Below are positions 54,338-63,823 of a stretch of DNA of 64,000 nt, one piece after another. Below the pieces are notes generated by a model. That model did not search any database. It had not been told where the DNA came from and saw only the letters and a list, made by a program, of their open reading frames with translations. How positions within the stretch are numbered: position 1 is the stretch's first letter; every line of letters starts with the position of its first letter. Source of the DNA: Saccharibacillus soli (GTDB lineage: Bacteria > Bacillota > Bacilli > Paenibacillales > Paenibacillaceae); contig NIOB01000007.1 in assembly GCA_002189105.1 (NCBI GenBank), positions 248,001 through 312,000 on the forward strand. The letters run 5' to 3'. Both the position numbers and the translations under genes were made by a program.

Positions 54338-55624
54338 ATGATGACACTTCAGATTGTCGTGCTGACCGTATTGATGTTTTTCGTTGTCGTTACGGTGCAC
54401 GAATGGGGGCATTATTATTTCGCCAAACGCGCAGGTATTCTGGTGCGTGAGTTTGCGATCGGCTTTGGCCCCAAGCTATTTGCTTATAAACGAGACGAAA
54501 CGACGTTCACCCTGCGTATGCTGCCGCTTGGCGGTTACGCCAGAATGGCAGGCGAAGATCCTGAACTGGATCCCATCCAGCCGGGGCAGACGATTGCCGT
54601 CCGTTTGTCGGATGAAGGTGTCGTCAAGAAAATTTATCTCGATCAGCTCGATAATCGTCGTAACGTTGTACGCGGTGAGATCGAATGGATTGATCTTGAA
54701 GAACGGATGCAGATTCGTCTCAACGTAGATGGAGAAACGCAGCATCTGGAAGTGGATCGCCAGGCCGATATTGTGTCTCGCGGTCAGGAGCTTCAAGTTG
54801 CACCCAAAGATCGCCAATTCCGCAGCAAAAGTGTCGGCAAACGTGCGTTGGCGATTTTTGCCGGACCGCTCATGAACTTTGTGCTTGCCTTTGTACTATT
54901 CTTGATCTATGTGCAGGTATCCGGCGTGCCGGATGACAAGGCAACCGGCGTCGAAGTAGCCGAGGTAGTGGCAGGAACGCCTGCTGCTGCGGCCGGACTG
55001 CAAAAAGGTGACGTGGTTCAAACGATTGACGGACAGCCGGTAAGCGGCGACCTCACCAAGGTTACCGAACTGGTTAACGCTTCTGGCGGTAAGGAAGTGC
55101 AGATGTCGGTAGAGCGCGGCAAAGAGAAGCTGGAGATTCCGGTCACACCGAAAATGGTTAAAGCAAGCGACGGGCGTGAAGTGCTTCAAGTGGGCATTGC
55201 TCTCAGCCAGCTCAAGCGGAGTGCTTCCTTCACCGAGAGCTTCCAATTCGCGGGAGATTCTTTTGTAAAGGGCAGTACGGCGATTCTGGATGCACTGCGC
55301 AAACTGGTGTTTGAACGCTTCGACATCAATCAACTTGCCGGGCCGGTCGGTACGCTGCAAGCAACCGGGCAGGTAGCGAGCCAGGGCATCGATCAGATGA
55401 TTATCTGGACGGCCTTTGTCAGTATCAACCTGGGGATCTTCAACCTGCTGCCGATTCCGATGCTGGACGGAAGCCGATTGATTTTCCTGGGGATTGAAGC
55501 CGTTCGCAGACGGCCGATTGATCCCAACAAGGAAGGCATGGTCCACTTCGTGGGCTTTGCGCTGATCTTCCTGTTGATGATCGCTGTCACCTATAACGAT
55601 ATTTTACGCATTATCAAGGGATAG
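54338..55624 (+). CDS. rasP: Site-2 intramembrane metalloprotease RasP/RseP
   Basis: The 428-residue protein has the zinc-binding HEWGH at 21-25 inside the first membrane segment, FGPKLFAYKRDETTF after it, a PDZ domain (about 190-285; AGLQKGDVVQTIDGQPV), and the second active-site motif NLLPIPMLDGSRL. RasP cleaves membrane anti-sigma factors and signal-peptide remnants. ATGs at 54338 and 54341 are both possible after GGGAGG. Confidence 0.96.
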   Translation: MMTLQIVVLTVLMFFVVVTVHEWGHYYFAKRAGILVREFAIGFGPKLFAYKRDETTFTLRMLPLGGYARMAGEDPELDPIQPGQTIAVRLSDEGVVKKIYLDQLDNRRNVVRGEIEWIDLEERMQIRLNVDGETQHLEVDRQADIVSRGQELQVAPKDRQFRSKSVGKRALAIFAGPLMNFVLAFVLFLIYVQVSGVPDDKATGVEVAEVVAGTPAAAAGLQKGDVVQTIDGQPVSGDLTKVTELVNASGGKEVQMSVERGKEKLEIPVTPKMVKASDGREVLQVGIALSQLKRSASFTESFQFAGDSFVKGSTAILDALRKLVFERFDINQLAGPVGTLQATGQVASQGIDQMIIWTAFVSINLGIFNLLPIPMLDGSRLIFLGIEAVRRRPIDPNKEGMVHFVGFALIFLLMIAVTYNDILRIIKG

Positions 55625-55660
55625 AGAATTGCTCGGTAATACTCGGAATCAACGGTTAGA

Positions 55661-55709
55661 AACCGGCCGTGCCGCTTGAGAGCGGCAAAATCGGTTCGTT
55701 TGATAAACG
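55661..55709 (+). other. Hairpins upstream of proS
   Basis: TGCCGCT (55670-55676) pairs perfectly with AGCGGCA (55681-55687), and AACCG (55661-55665) with CGGTT (55692-55696) outside it. A short GTTT/AAAC hairpin (about 55698-55708) lies next to the proS ribosome site. No T-box or specifier features were seen. Confidence 0.5.
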
Positions 55710-55720
55710 GAGGGACATAC

Positions 55721-57178
55721 ATGGCAAGCGATAAACAGGACAAACAGTTCGTTACAGAAATTACGCCGCAGAGCGAAGATTTTTCGCGTTGGTACATCGA
55801 CGTCATCAAAAAAGCGGAGTTGATGGATTATTCGCCGGTACGCGGCTGCATCGTGTTCCGTCCGGATGGTTATGCGATCTGGGAGCACATTCAGCAGGAG
55901 ATGGATCGTCGTTTCAAAGAAACGGGACACCGCAATGCCTACTTCCCGATGCTGATTCCGGAGAGCTTTTTCCAAAAAGAAAAAGAGCATATCGAAGGGT
56001 TCAATCCGGAGCTGCCATTCGTAACGGAAGCCGGAGGCGACATTCTGGAAGAACGTCTGGCTGTACGTCCAACGTCGGAAACCATGTTCGGCCATATGTA
56101 TTCCAAATGGATCAAGTCGTATCGGGATCTTCCGGTACTGATTAACCAATGGGCAAACGTGATGCGTTGGGAAAAGCGTACGCTTCCGTTCCTGCGCACC
56201 AGTGAATTCCTCTGGCAGGAAGGTCATACGGCGCATGAAAACGAGCAGGATGCACGCGAAGAAACGATGCGGATGCTGGAACTGTACCGGGACTTTGTTC
56301 AGGATTACCTGGCGCTGCCTGTAGTCATGGGACAAAAGACGCCATCCGAGAAGTTTGCCGGAGCGGTCGATACGTTCTCGATCGAAGCGATGATGAAGGA
56401 TGGCAAGGCCGTGCAAGCGGGAACCTCCCACTACATGGGCACCAACTTTGCCAAAGCGTTCGAGATCCAATATCTCAACCGGGATAATGAACTGGAGTAC
56501 ACGCACACCACATCGTGGGGAACGAGTACCCGTCTGATCGGCTCGCTGATTATGGCGCATGGTGATGATCGGGGTCTGGTCATTCCGCCAAAAGTCGCGC
56601 CAACGCAGGTCATGATTATTCCAATCGGCCCTCCTAAGACGCGAGACATGGTCATTGAACGTGCGGATGCGCTGTTTGCCGAGCTGAAAGCAGCGGGTAT
56701 TCGCGTAGGAATGGACGATCGCGCGGATGTACGTCCGGGCTGGAAGTTCAATGAGTACGAAATGCGCGGCGTGCCCGTGCGAATCGAGATTGGTCCACGC
56801 GATATTGAAAATGGCGTCTGCCTGCTCGCTTCGCGTCTGGGTGGCGACAAATTGACGGTACAGCTCGATAATGTTACGGCTGAAGTGCAGCAGCTGCTTG
56901 AGCAGGTACAGCAGGAGATGTTCCAGCGCGCGCTCGAATTCCGTGCAAGCAACTTCCATTCTGTCGATACCCTCGATGAAATGAAGGCACAAATGGAAGA
57001 AAAACGAGGCTTCTTCTTGGCAGGGTGGTGCGGAAGCGAAGCCTGTGAAGAAACAGTACGTGCCGAGACAGGGGCAACGAGTCGGAATATTCCGTTCGAG
57101 CCGCAGGAGCAGAAGCATACCTGCGTCGCTTGCGGCGAAGCAGCGAAACACACGGTTGTATTTGCCAAGGCTTATTAA
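55721..57178 (+). CDS. proS: Prolyl-tRNA synthetase, short eukaryote/archaea-like type
   Basis: The 485-residue class II synthetase charges tRNA-Pro. The N-terminus DKQFVTEITPQSEDFSRWYID, the motif 2 region WANVMRWEKRTLPFLRTSEFLWQEGHTAH (in pieces) and the C-terminal cysteine-containing domain (GWCGSEACEE, then HTCVACGEAAKHTVVFAKAY at the end) identify the archaeal/eukaryote-like class without the bacterial insertion domain. B. subtilis carries the longer bacterial type (about 564 residues) at this locus. I start it at ATG 55721 after CGGAGGG. All class II motifs look intact. Confidence 0.95.
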   Translation: MASDKQDKQFVTEITPQSEDFSRWYIDVIKKAELMDYSPVRGCIVFRPDGYAIWEHIQQEMDRRFKETGHRNAYFPMLIPESFFQKEKEHIEGFNPELPFVTEAGGDILEERLAVRPTSETMFGHMYSKWIKSYRDLPVLINQWANVMRWEKRTLPFLRTSEFLWQEGHTAHENEQDAREETMRMLELYRDFVQDYLALPVVMGQKTPSEKFAGAVDTFSIEAMMKDGKAVQAGTSHYMGTNFAKAFEIQYLNRDNELEYTHTTSWGTSTRLIGSLIMAHGDDRGLVIPPKVAPTQVMIIPIGPPKTRDMVIERADALFAELKAAGIRVGMDDRADVRPGWKFNEYEMRGVPVRIEIGPRDIENGVCLLASRLGGDKLTVQLDNVTAEVQQLLEQVQQEMFQRALEFRASNFHSVDTLDEMKAQMEEKRGFFLAGWCGSEACEETVRAETGATSRNIPFEPQEQKHTCVACGEAAKHTVVFAKAY

Positions 57179-57250
57179 GCCAGAGGCAGGAGCAAGCAGA
57201 AGCAAGAGGCCGTCAGGCCGGATAAACGGATGAAGCCAGGCGCGAAATGA

Positions 57251-57304
57251 AGCTTCCGGCGGCAGGGTGCAAATGTGCCCTGCCGCGGAAGCTCTTCGCT
57301 TTTT
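57251..57304 (+). terminator. Strong hairpin terminator between proS and polC
   Basis: AGCTTCC and GGCGGCAGGG on the left pair with CCCTGCCGC and GGAAGCT on the right, about 16 pairs with one bulge. A TTTTT run follows six bases after the stem. It ends just before the polC ribosome site, so attenuation of polC is possible. Confidence 0.75.
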
Positions 57305-57326
57305 AAGAAACAAAGGGGGACAGACG

Positions 57327-60300
57327 ATGAGTGAAACGGCGGAGCGCAGGCAGCGCCTCGAACTGCTGATGAAGCAGGCCGAGATGCCCGCCAGTGCGGC
57401 GGACCCTTATTTTAACGACGGCTATATTGATCGGGTGGAGATCAGCCGTTCTAATCGGGACTGGAAGATCGTGCTGGTCAAGGATAGTTTGGTTCCAGCG
57501 CCGGTCTACCGGACGTTTTGTTTGCAGATTCAGGAGCGGCTCAAGCATATTGCGAAGATCCGGTTCCTTTTTCAATACACAGGAGAAAATCGTCAGGGTG
57601 AAATCGTTGACGAATATTGGAAACTTTTTATCGAGTGGGCGCAGCGGGAAATCCCTTCCGTCAATGGCTGGATGGCACGTGCTCAAGCAGTAACTGAAGG
57701 TTCGACAACGACCGTCTCGTTTGCGGATGCCATGTCACTGGAACTGGCACGCAAACGGAATATCGACCGGGCTTTAATCGACTTTTATGACCGCTATTTT
57801 GGGTTGCAGCTTCAGGTGAAGTTGAATGTAAGTCAGGCTGAAGCTGCGGCTCAGGAAGCCAAAGCTGCGTTCGATGAGATGCGCCGACGTGACGAATTGG
57901 CAGCAATCGAGAAGATGATGGCCGAGATTGAGGCAGAAGTCAGCGCAGGGGAGAGCAGCGCCGATGACGAGAACCTCAAGCTTCAGATTGGCTACGACAT
58001 TCGTGACGATGCGGTATCACTGCAAAATGTTCAGGATGAAGAGAAAAAGGTGACCATTCAGGGGATCATCTTTGGCCTGGAAAGCAAGGAACTCCGCAAT
58101 GGCAGCACGCTGTTTACGTATTATCTGACGGACTACAGTGATTCGCTTCAGATGAAGATGTTTGCCAAAAATAAAGAAGACCTGAAAGTGATGAGCCTGC
58201 TTGCCAACGGGAAATGGGTCAAAGCACGCGGACGGGTAGAACTGGATCGATTCATGCAGATTCCGGAGCTGGTCATGATTCCTTCGGACCTGGTTGAGGT
58301 TAAATCCCCTCCGATTCGCATGGATAATGCCGAAGAGAAACGCGTCGAGTTCCATCTGCATACCAAGATGAGTACGATGGATGCGGTCTGCTCGGTTGAA
58401 GAATACGTGAAACGTGCAGCCAAGTGGGGACATAAAGCAATCGCGGTGACCGATCACGGCGGCGTGCAGTGTTACCCGGATGCTGCGAAAGCAGCGAAGA
58501 AAAATGGCATCAAAATGATCTATGGCGTGGAAGCGAATGTCGTCAACGATTCGGTGGCTGTAGTCATCAATCCAAGAGACGAAGAGTTGAAGCCTGCTGA
58601 ATACGTCGTATTTGACATCGAGACCACCGGTCTGTCGATCACGCAGAACAAGATCATTGAGATCGCGGCGGTCAAAATGAAAGATGGGCAGGAGATCGGA
58701 CGGTATTCAACTTTTGTCGATCCGCATGAACGGATTCCTTATCACATTCAGCAGTTGACCAACATCACGGATGATATGGTGCGCGGAGCGCCGGAGATCG
58801 ACAGCGTTATCCGCGAGTTTGTCGAGTTTGCCGGAGATGCCATTCTGGTCGCGCATAACGCGCGGTTCGATATTGGCTTTATCCAGGCCATCCTCAAGGG
58901 CTTCGACCTGCCGCCGATGGACAATCCGGTATTGGATACGCTGGAACTGGCTCGTCTGCTGCACCCATCCATGAAGAATCACCGCCTGAACACACTGGCA
59001 ACCAAATACAAAGTGGCGCTTGAGAGCCATCACCGCGCCATTGACGATACAATTGCGCTCGGCGGCATCTTAAACGGTCTGATCGAAGATGCGGTCAAAG
59101 AGCGCAATCTCAAGAATCTGAACCGATTGAATGACTTCGTAGGTATGGATTTGTCGAATACGCGTCCATTTCACTGTGGGATCTATGCCTTGAACGCGGT
59201 GGGCAAAAAGAATCTGTACAAGCTCATTTCCATGTCGCATACCGAGCATTTCAAACGTGTACCTTGTATTCCCAAGTCGAAGCTGGAGAAGATGCGTGAA
59301 GGGCTGCTGATTTTGTCCGGCTGCGAAAAAGGCGAGTTTTTTGAAGCCGTGCTGAACAAGACGGTGGAAGAAGCCGAAGACGTGGCGCAGTTCTACGACA
59401 TTCTGGAGATTCAACCGCTGACGATGTACATGCACCTGGTTGACAAGGGGCTGGTGGGCAGCGTGGATGAACTCAAGATTGCGGTTGAGAAGGTCTGCAA
59501 GATTGGCGATAAACTGAACAAACCGGTTGTAGCCACTGGCAATGCACATTATTTGGACCCACGCGACAAGATTTTCCGGGACATTACCATTCATGGCATC
59601 ACAGGTTTCAGCCCGCTGAAGGATCAGAACAAACCGGACGCCCATCTGCGTACAACCGAAGAGATGCTGGAAGAGTTCAAGTTCCTCGGCGAAGCCAAAG
59701 CCAAGGAGGTCGTGGTAACCAATACCTCCGAACTGGCCGACCGTTTTGAAGAAATCAAGCTGTTCCCTTCGGAACTGTATACCCCAATCATTGAAGGCGC
59801 CGATCAAGAGATCCGCGATACCTGTTACAATACGGCCAAGGAAATGTATGGCGACGAGCTGCCGGAAGTGATTATCGCACGTCTGGAAAAAGAATTGGAG
59901 CCGATTATCAAATACGGCTTCTCGGCCAACTATCTGATCTCCGAACGTCTGGTTAAAAAGTCCAACAGTGATGGCTACCTGGTCGGTTCGCGGGGTTCCG
60001 TCGGTTCCTCGGTTGTCGCCATGTTCCTCGGCATCTCCGAGGTTAATCCGCTGCCGCCGCATTACATCTGCCGCAACAAGGAATGTAAGCACAGCGAATG
60101 GTTCCTGGACGGCAGTGTGCGAAGCGGATTCGACCTGCCGAACAAGGTATGTCCCGACTGCGGTTCGACGATGCTGGGCGAAGGTCATGATATTCCGTTC
60201 GAGACCTTCCTCGGCTTTAAGGGCGACAAGGTTCCCGATATTGACTTGAACTTCTCGGGTGAGTATCAACCGCAGGCGCACAACTTTACCAAAGTCATGT

Positions 60301-61658
60301 TTGGTCCGGATAACGTATTCCGTGCCGGCACCATCGGTACGGTAGCGGAGAAGACCGCATTTGGTTTCGCCAAAAAGTATGAAGAAACCCATATGAAGCG
60401 CTGGCGTTCCGCCGAGCTGAATCGTCTGGCCGCCGGTTGTACGGGTGTCAAACGCAGTACGGGGCAGCACCCGGGCGGTATTGTCGTTCTGCCGGACTAT
60501 ATGGAGATCGAAGACATCACACCCGTGCAATTCCCGGCCGACGATGTGAACGCGGAGTGGAAAACGACGCACTTCGATTATCACGCGTTCGACGAAAACC
60601 TGCTTAAACTCGATATTCTGGGTCACGATGATCCGACCATGATGCGGATGCTTCAGGACTTAACCGGTGTGGACCCGACGACGATTCCGATGAACGACCC
60701 CAAGGTTATGAGCATGTTCAACTCGACGGATGCGCTGGGCGTTACCCCTGAGCAGATTCGTACGCCTGTGGCGACCTATGGCGTGCCGGAGATGGGGACA
60801 AAATTCGTACGTCAGATGCTGATTGAAGCCAAGCCGTCCAGCTTCGCCGACCTTTTGCAGATTTCGGGATTGTCGCACGGAACCGGCGTATGGCTGGGCA
60901 ATGCCGATGAACTCATCAAGAATGGTACATGCAACATCAAGACCGTAATTGGTTGTCGGGATGACATCATGCTGTTCCTGATCTACAAGGCGGGCATGGA
61001 TGCGGGTCTGGCTTTCAAGATTACGGAGAGCGTGCGTAAAGGCAAGGGTCTGTCGCAGGAATGGATCGATGAGATGAAGCGCTGCAAGGTGCCGAACTGG
61101 TACATCGATTCCTGCTTGAAGATCCAGTACATGTTCCCGAAAGCCCACGCCGCAGCGTATGTCATCTCGGCGGTGCGTACCGCTTACTTCAAGCTGTATC
61201 ATCCGATCGAATATTATGCGACGTATTTCTCGGTTCGGGCGGCGGACTTTGACATTGAACTGTTCTGTCAGGGGTACGAAGCAATTGGTCGCAAAATTGT
61301 GGAAATCGAGCAGAAGGGCTTCCAGGCCGTACCCAAGGAGAAAGCCATGCTGCCGATCCTGGAGATGGCACTGGAGATGACGGCACGCGGCTTCACCTTC
61401 AAGTCGATTGATTTGTATCGTTCCCATGCGACCAAGTTTATTGTGGACGGAACCAGCTTGGTCTTCCCATTTGCGGCTCTTGCCGGACTGGGCGAGAACG
61501 CAGCACGAGCCATCGCCGCTTCGCGCGAACATGGCGAATACCTGTCGATTGAAGACTTCCAGCAGAAATCCAAAGCCTCCAAGACCGTTGTGGAACTGCT
61601 GGGTCAGCTGGGCTGCTTCCGGGGTCTGCCAGAGAGCAACCAGCTATCCCTGTTCTGA
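57327..61658 (+). CDS. polC: DNA polymerase III alpha subunit, Gram-positive PolC
   Basis: The 1443-residue PolC is the replicative polymerase with built-in proofreading. In order: an N-terminal domain, an OB fold (about 240-330), a PHP domain (VEFHLHTKMSTMDAVCSVEEY near 340) interrupted by the DnaQ-like exonuclease (FDIETTGLS near 428), then the polymerase region. That region has a four-cysteine zinc site (CRNKECKHSEWF, VCPDCGSTMLG) and PDIDLNFSGEYQ. Length is close to B. subtilis PolC. I start it at ATG 57327, after AAAGGGGG; earlier in-frame codons fall inside the terminator hairpin. Confidence 0.98.
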   Translation: MSETAERRQRLELLMKQAEMPASAADPYFNDGYIDRVEISRSNRDWKIVLVKDSLVPAPVYRTFCLQIQERLKHIAKIRFLFQYTGENRQGEIVDEYWKLFIEWAQREIPSVNGWMARAQAVTEGSTTTVSFADAMSLELARKRNIDRALIDFYDRYFGLQLQVKLNVSQAEAAAQEAKAAFDEMRRRDELAAIEKMMAEIEAEVSAGESSADDENLKLQIGYDIRDDAVSLQNVQDEEKKVTIQGIIFGLESKELRNGSTLFTYYLTDYSDSLQMKMFAKNKEDLKVMSLLANGKWVKARGRVELDRFMQIPELVMIPSDLVEVKSPPIRMDNAEEKRVEFHLHTKMSTMDAVCSVEEYVKRAAKWGHKAIAVTDHGGVQCYPDAAKAAKKNGIKMIYGVEANVVNDSVAVVINPRDEELKPAEYVVFDIETTGLSITQNKIIEIAAVKMKDGQEIGRYSTFVDPHERIPYHIQQLTNITDDMVRGAPEIDSVIREFVEFAGDAILVAHNARFDIGFIQAILKGFDLPPMDNPVLDTLELARLLHPSMKNHRLNTLATKYKVALESHHRAIDDTIALGGILNGLIEDAVKERNLKNLNRLNDFVGMDLSNTRPFHCGIYALNAVGKKNLYKLISMSHTEHFKRVPCIPKSKLEKMREGLLILSGCEKGEFFEAVLNKTVEEAEDVAQFYDILEIQPLTMYMHLVDKGLVGSVDELKIAVEKVCKIGDKLNKPVVATGNAHYLDPRDKIFRDITIHGITGFSPLKDQNKPDAHLRTTEEMLEEFKFLGEAKAKEVVVTNTSELADRFEEIKLFPSELYTPIIEGADQEIRDTCYNTAKEMYGDELPEVIIARLEKELEPIIKYGFSANYLISERLVKKSNSDGYLVGSRGSVGSSVVAMFLGISEVNPLPPHYICRNKECKHSEWFLDGSVRSGFDLPNKVCPDCGSTMLGEGHDIPFETFLGFKGDKVPDIDLNFSGEYQPQAHNFTKVMFGPDNVFRAGTIGTVAEKTAFGFAKKYEETHMKRWRSAELNRLAAGCTGVKRSTGQHPGGIVVLPDYMEIEDITPVQFPADDVNAEWKTTHFDYHAFDENLLKLDILGHDDPTMMRMLQDLTGVDPTTIPMNDPKVMSMFNSTDALGVTPEQIRTPVATYGVPEMGTKFVRQMLIEAKPSSFADLLQISGLSHGTGVWLGNADELIKNGTCNIKTVIGCRDDIMLFLIYKAGMDAGLAFKITESVRKGKGLSQEWIDEMKRCKVPNWYIDSCLKIQYMFPKAHAAAYVISAVRTAYFKLYHPIEYYATYFSVRAADFDIELFCQGYEAIGRKIVEIEQKGFQAVPKEKAMLPILEMALEMTARGFTFKSIDLYRSHATKFIVDGTSLVFPFAALAGLGENAARAIAASREHGEYLSIEDFQQKSKASKTVVELLGQLGCFRGLPESNQLSLF

Positions 61659-61717
61659 TAAAGGAACGGAAAGTGGCTTGAAGGGGCTTCGTCGTACCGT
61701 TTGTAAAGCCTTCATAC

Positions 61718-61746
61718 TTGTCACCATCACAGGCTTGTGGTATACT
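61718..61746 (+). promoter_or_regulatory. Promoter of the rimP-nusA operon
   Basis: TTGTCA (61718-61723) and TATACT (61741-61746) are exactly 17 bases apart and the -10 is preceded by an extended TGG. It is one of the best sigmaA matches in the window. The leader to rimP is about 130 bases. Confidence 0.85.
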
Positions 61747-61792
61747 TGGAACGGGAAATTGGAGTTAGACACAGTAGGCGATAGACCTTTGC

Positions 61793-61847
61793 GTAGAGAG
61801 TGGGGCAACCCACTCTTTACTTTTGGGCGCATATCCCTACACCGCCC
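61793..61847 (+). promoter_or_regulatory. Structured rimP leader hairpins
   Basis: The left arm 61793-61804 pairs with 61809-61820 in 12 consecutive pairs (one G-T) capped by a GCAA tetraloop, then TTTT follows. A second hairpin pairs GGGCG (61825-61829) with CGCCC (61843-61847). The first hairpin with its short T-run could act as an attenuator of the nusA operon. Confidence 0.65.
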
Positions 61848-61885
61848 CTGCGGACGGAACCTGACAACGCTTGGAGGGTGAATGC

Positions 61886-62347
61886 TTGAGCACACCAAAG
61901 ATTAAAACAACCGTAGAACAGATGATTGAACCTTATCTGATCGAACAAGGATTCGAGCTGGTAGACGTGGAGTATGTGAAGGAAGGCGGAAGTTACTTCC
62001 TGCGCATCTACGTAGACAAAGAAGGCGGAATCGACATCGATGACTGCGGGCAAATCAGCGAGTACATGAGCCAGAAACTGGACGAGAATGATCCGATTGA
62101 AGAGGCTTACTTCCTGGAAGTATCGTCTCCCGGCGCGGAGCGTCCGCTGAAAAAAGCGGACGATGTACGCAAAGCAGTCGGTAAAGACGTTTTTGTCACG
62201 ACTTACGAACCGATTGGCGGGTCGAAGGAATTCGAGGGCAAACTGCTTTCGTTTGACAACGACGAGCTGGTGATCGTTTTCGGCAAGAAGCAGGCAGCGG
62301 TGCCTTACGACAAGGTTGCCAGCGCCAGACTGGCCATTATTTTCTAA
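61886..62347 (+). CDS. rimP: Ribosome maturation factor RimP (YlxS)
   Basis: The 153-residue RimP is needed for 30S subunit maturation. It shows IEPYLIEQGFELVDVEYVKEGG, in pieces, LRIYVDKEGGIDIDDCGQIS and the VSSPGAERPLKK motif, then a C-terminal SH3-like domain. I start it at TTG 61886, seven bases after GGAGGG, giving MSTPKIKTTVEQM; the ATG at 61882 is out of frame. nusA follows, as in most bacteria. Confidence 0.95.
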   Translation: MSTPKIKTTVEQMIEPYLIEQGFELVDVEYVKEGGSYFLRIYVDKEGGIDIDDCGQISEYMSQKLDENDPIEEAYFLEVSSPGAERPLKKADDVRKAVGKDVFVTTYEPIGGSKEFEGKLLSFDNDELVIVFGKKQAAVPYDKVASARLAIIF

Positions 62348-62381
62348 TATAGATAGTCCTGGAAGGGGGAGCGTTGGGCAA

Positions 62382-63479
62382 ATGAGTACGGATTTTATTG
62401 AAGCTTTAAACGAGCTGGAGCGTGAGAGGGGGATCAGCAAAGAGGTGCTTTTTGAAGCCATTGAAGCTGCGTTGATCTCCAGCTACAAACGCAATTTTAA
62501 TACGGCTCAAAACGTGCGCGTGGATATGAACCGCAATACCGGGGTAATCAAGGTATATGCACGCAAACTGGTCGCGGAGGAAGTCCTGGACGAAAGAACC
62601 GAAATTTCGCTCGAAAATGCACGGGAGATTAATCCGCATCTGCAAATCGACGACATCGCGGAAATCGAAGTGACGCCCCGAGACTTTGGTCGGATCGCCG
62701 CACAGACCGCCAAACAGGTCGTTACGCAGCGCATCCGCGAAGCGGAACGCGGTTTGATCTACAACGCTTTCGTTGACAAAACGGAAGACATTGTAACCGG
62801 CACCGTGCAGCGTATGGATACGCGCAATCTGTATGTGGACCTTGGCAAGATCGAAGCGGCACTTCCGCTGACCGAGCTGATGCCAGGTGAGAAGTTTGCG
62901 CATAACGAACGCATCAAAGGGTATATTACTAAAGTCGAGAATACGACAAAAGGGCCGCAGATTATCCTGTCCCGTACCCATCCGGGCCTGCTGAAGCGCC
63001 TGTTTGAACTGGAAGTTCCGGAAATCTTCGATGGCGTTGTCGAAATCAAATCGGTCGCACGCGAAGCGGGCTTCCGTTCCAAGATCGCCGTCTACTCCCG
63101 CAACCCTGAAGTCGATCCGGTTGGTTCTTGCGTAGGTCCAAAAGGCGTACGTGTACAGACCATCGTAAACGAACTTCGTGGGGAAAAAATTGACATCGTC
63201 AATTATTCCGACAGTGTGGAAGAGTATGTAGCAAACGCACTCAGCCCATCCAAAGTGCTGGAAGTTGAAGTGTTTGAAGCCGAGAAGATGGCACGTGTCA
63301 TCGTACCGGACTATCAACTGTCGCTGGCGATCGGTATCAAAGGTCAAAATGCCCGCCTCGCAGCCAAGCTGACCGGCTGGAAGATTGACATCAAGAGCGA
63401 GACCCAGGCCGAGGAAGAATTCGGCAGGGAGCGGACGTACGAAGCCGAACTGCCGCAGGACTCCGCGTCCTTCGACTGA
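62382..63479 (+). CDS. nusA: Transcription termination/antitermination protein NusA
   Basis: The 365-residue NusA binds RNA polymerase and affects pausing and termination. Order: N-terminal RNAP-binding domain (1 to about 125), S1 domain (about 135-200, VTGTVQRMDTRNLYVDLGKI), KH1 (SRTHPGLLKRLFELEVPEI then GSCVGPKGVRVQTIVNELRG) and KH2 (AIGIKGQNARLAAKLTGWKI). It has the short Gram-positive form without C-terminal acidic repeats. The ATG follows GGAAGGGGGA at a longish spacing. Confidence 0.97.
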   Translation: MSTDFIEALNELERERGISKEVLFEAIEAALISSYKRNFNTAQNVRVDMNRNTGVIKVYARKLVAEEVLDERTEISLENAREINPHLQIDDIAEIEVTPRDFGRIAAQTAKQVVTQRIREAERGLIYNAFVDKTEDIVTGTVQRMDTRNLYVDLGKIEAALPLTELMPGEKFAHNERIKGYITKVENTTKGPQIILSRTHPGLLKRLFELEVPEIFDGVVEIKSVAREAGFRSKIAVYSRNPEVDPVGSCVGPKGVRVQTIVNELRGEKIDIVNYSDSVEEYVANALSPSKVLEVEVFEAEKMARVIVPDYQLSLAIGIKGQNARLAAKLTGWKIDIKSETQAEEEFGRERTYEAELPQDSASFD

Positions 63480-63511
63480 CAGCCGGCTCGGCGAAAGCGG
63501 GGGAATGAACG

Positions 63512-63823
63512 ATGAAAAAGAAAAAAGTGCCGCTGCGTAAATGCGTAGCCAGTCAAGAAATGCTGCCCAAAAAGGAACTGATCCGCGTCGTCCGTACACC
63601 GGAAGGCCAGATCGAGATTGACCTGACGGGCAAAAAATCCGGCAGAGGCGCTTATCTGCGCGCGGATGCGGACTGCTTCAGGCTCGCCCAGAAGAACAAA
63701 GCACTTGATCGCGCGCTCAAGCAGCCGGTACCGGCCGAGATCTATGAACAGCTTGCCCGGGACTTTATCCGGGTCGAACAACAATTCCGTGAATTACAGG
63801 AGAGAGAGACAGACGATGAATAA
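63512..63823 (+). CDS. rnpM: YlxR family RNA-binding protein (RnpM)
   Basis: The 103-residue protein has the YlxR core: VPLRKCVASQEMLPKKELIRVV, in pieces, and KKSGRGAYLRADADCF. B. subtilis YlxR (RnpM) binds RNA and modulates RNase P. It overlaps ylxQ by eight bases. Its place between nusA and ylxQ is standard in Firmicutes. Confidence 0.93.
   Translation: MKKKKVPLRKCVASQEMLPKKELIRVVRTPEGQIEIDLTGKKSGRGAYLRADADCFRLAQKNKALDRALKQPVPAEIYEQLARDFIRVEQQFRELQERETDDE

Noticed and set aside
55625-55720. T-box riboswitch before proS
   Set aside because: The gap is only 96 bases and lacks a T-box sequence and a specifier loop.
55649-57313. Long minus-strand open frame opposite proS
   Set aside because: Antisense shadow of a well-defined ProRS gene.
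59070-60626. Minus-strand open frame inside polC
   Set aside because: Antisense shadow; polC domains run through the whole stretch on the plus strand.
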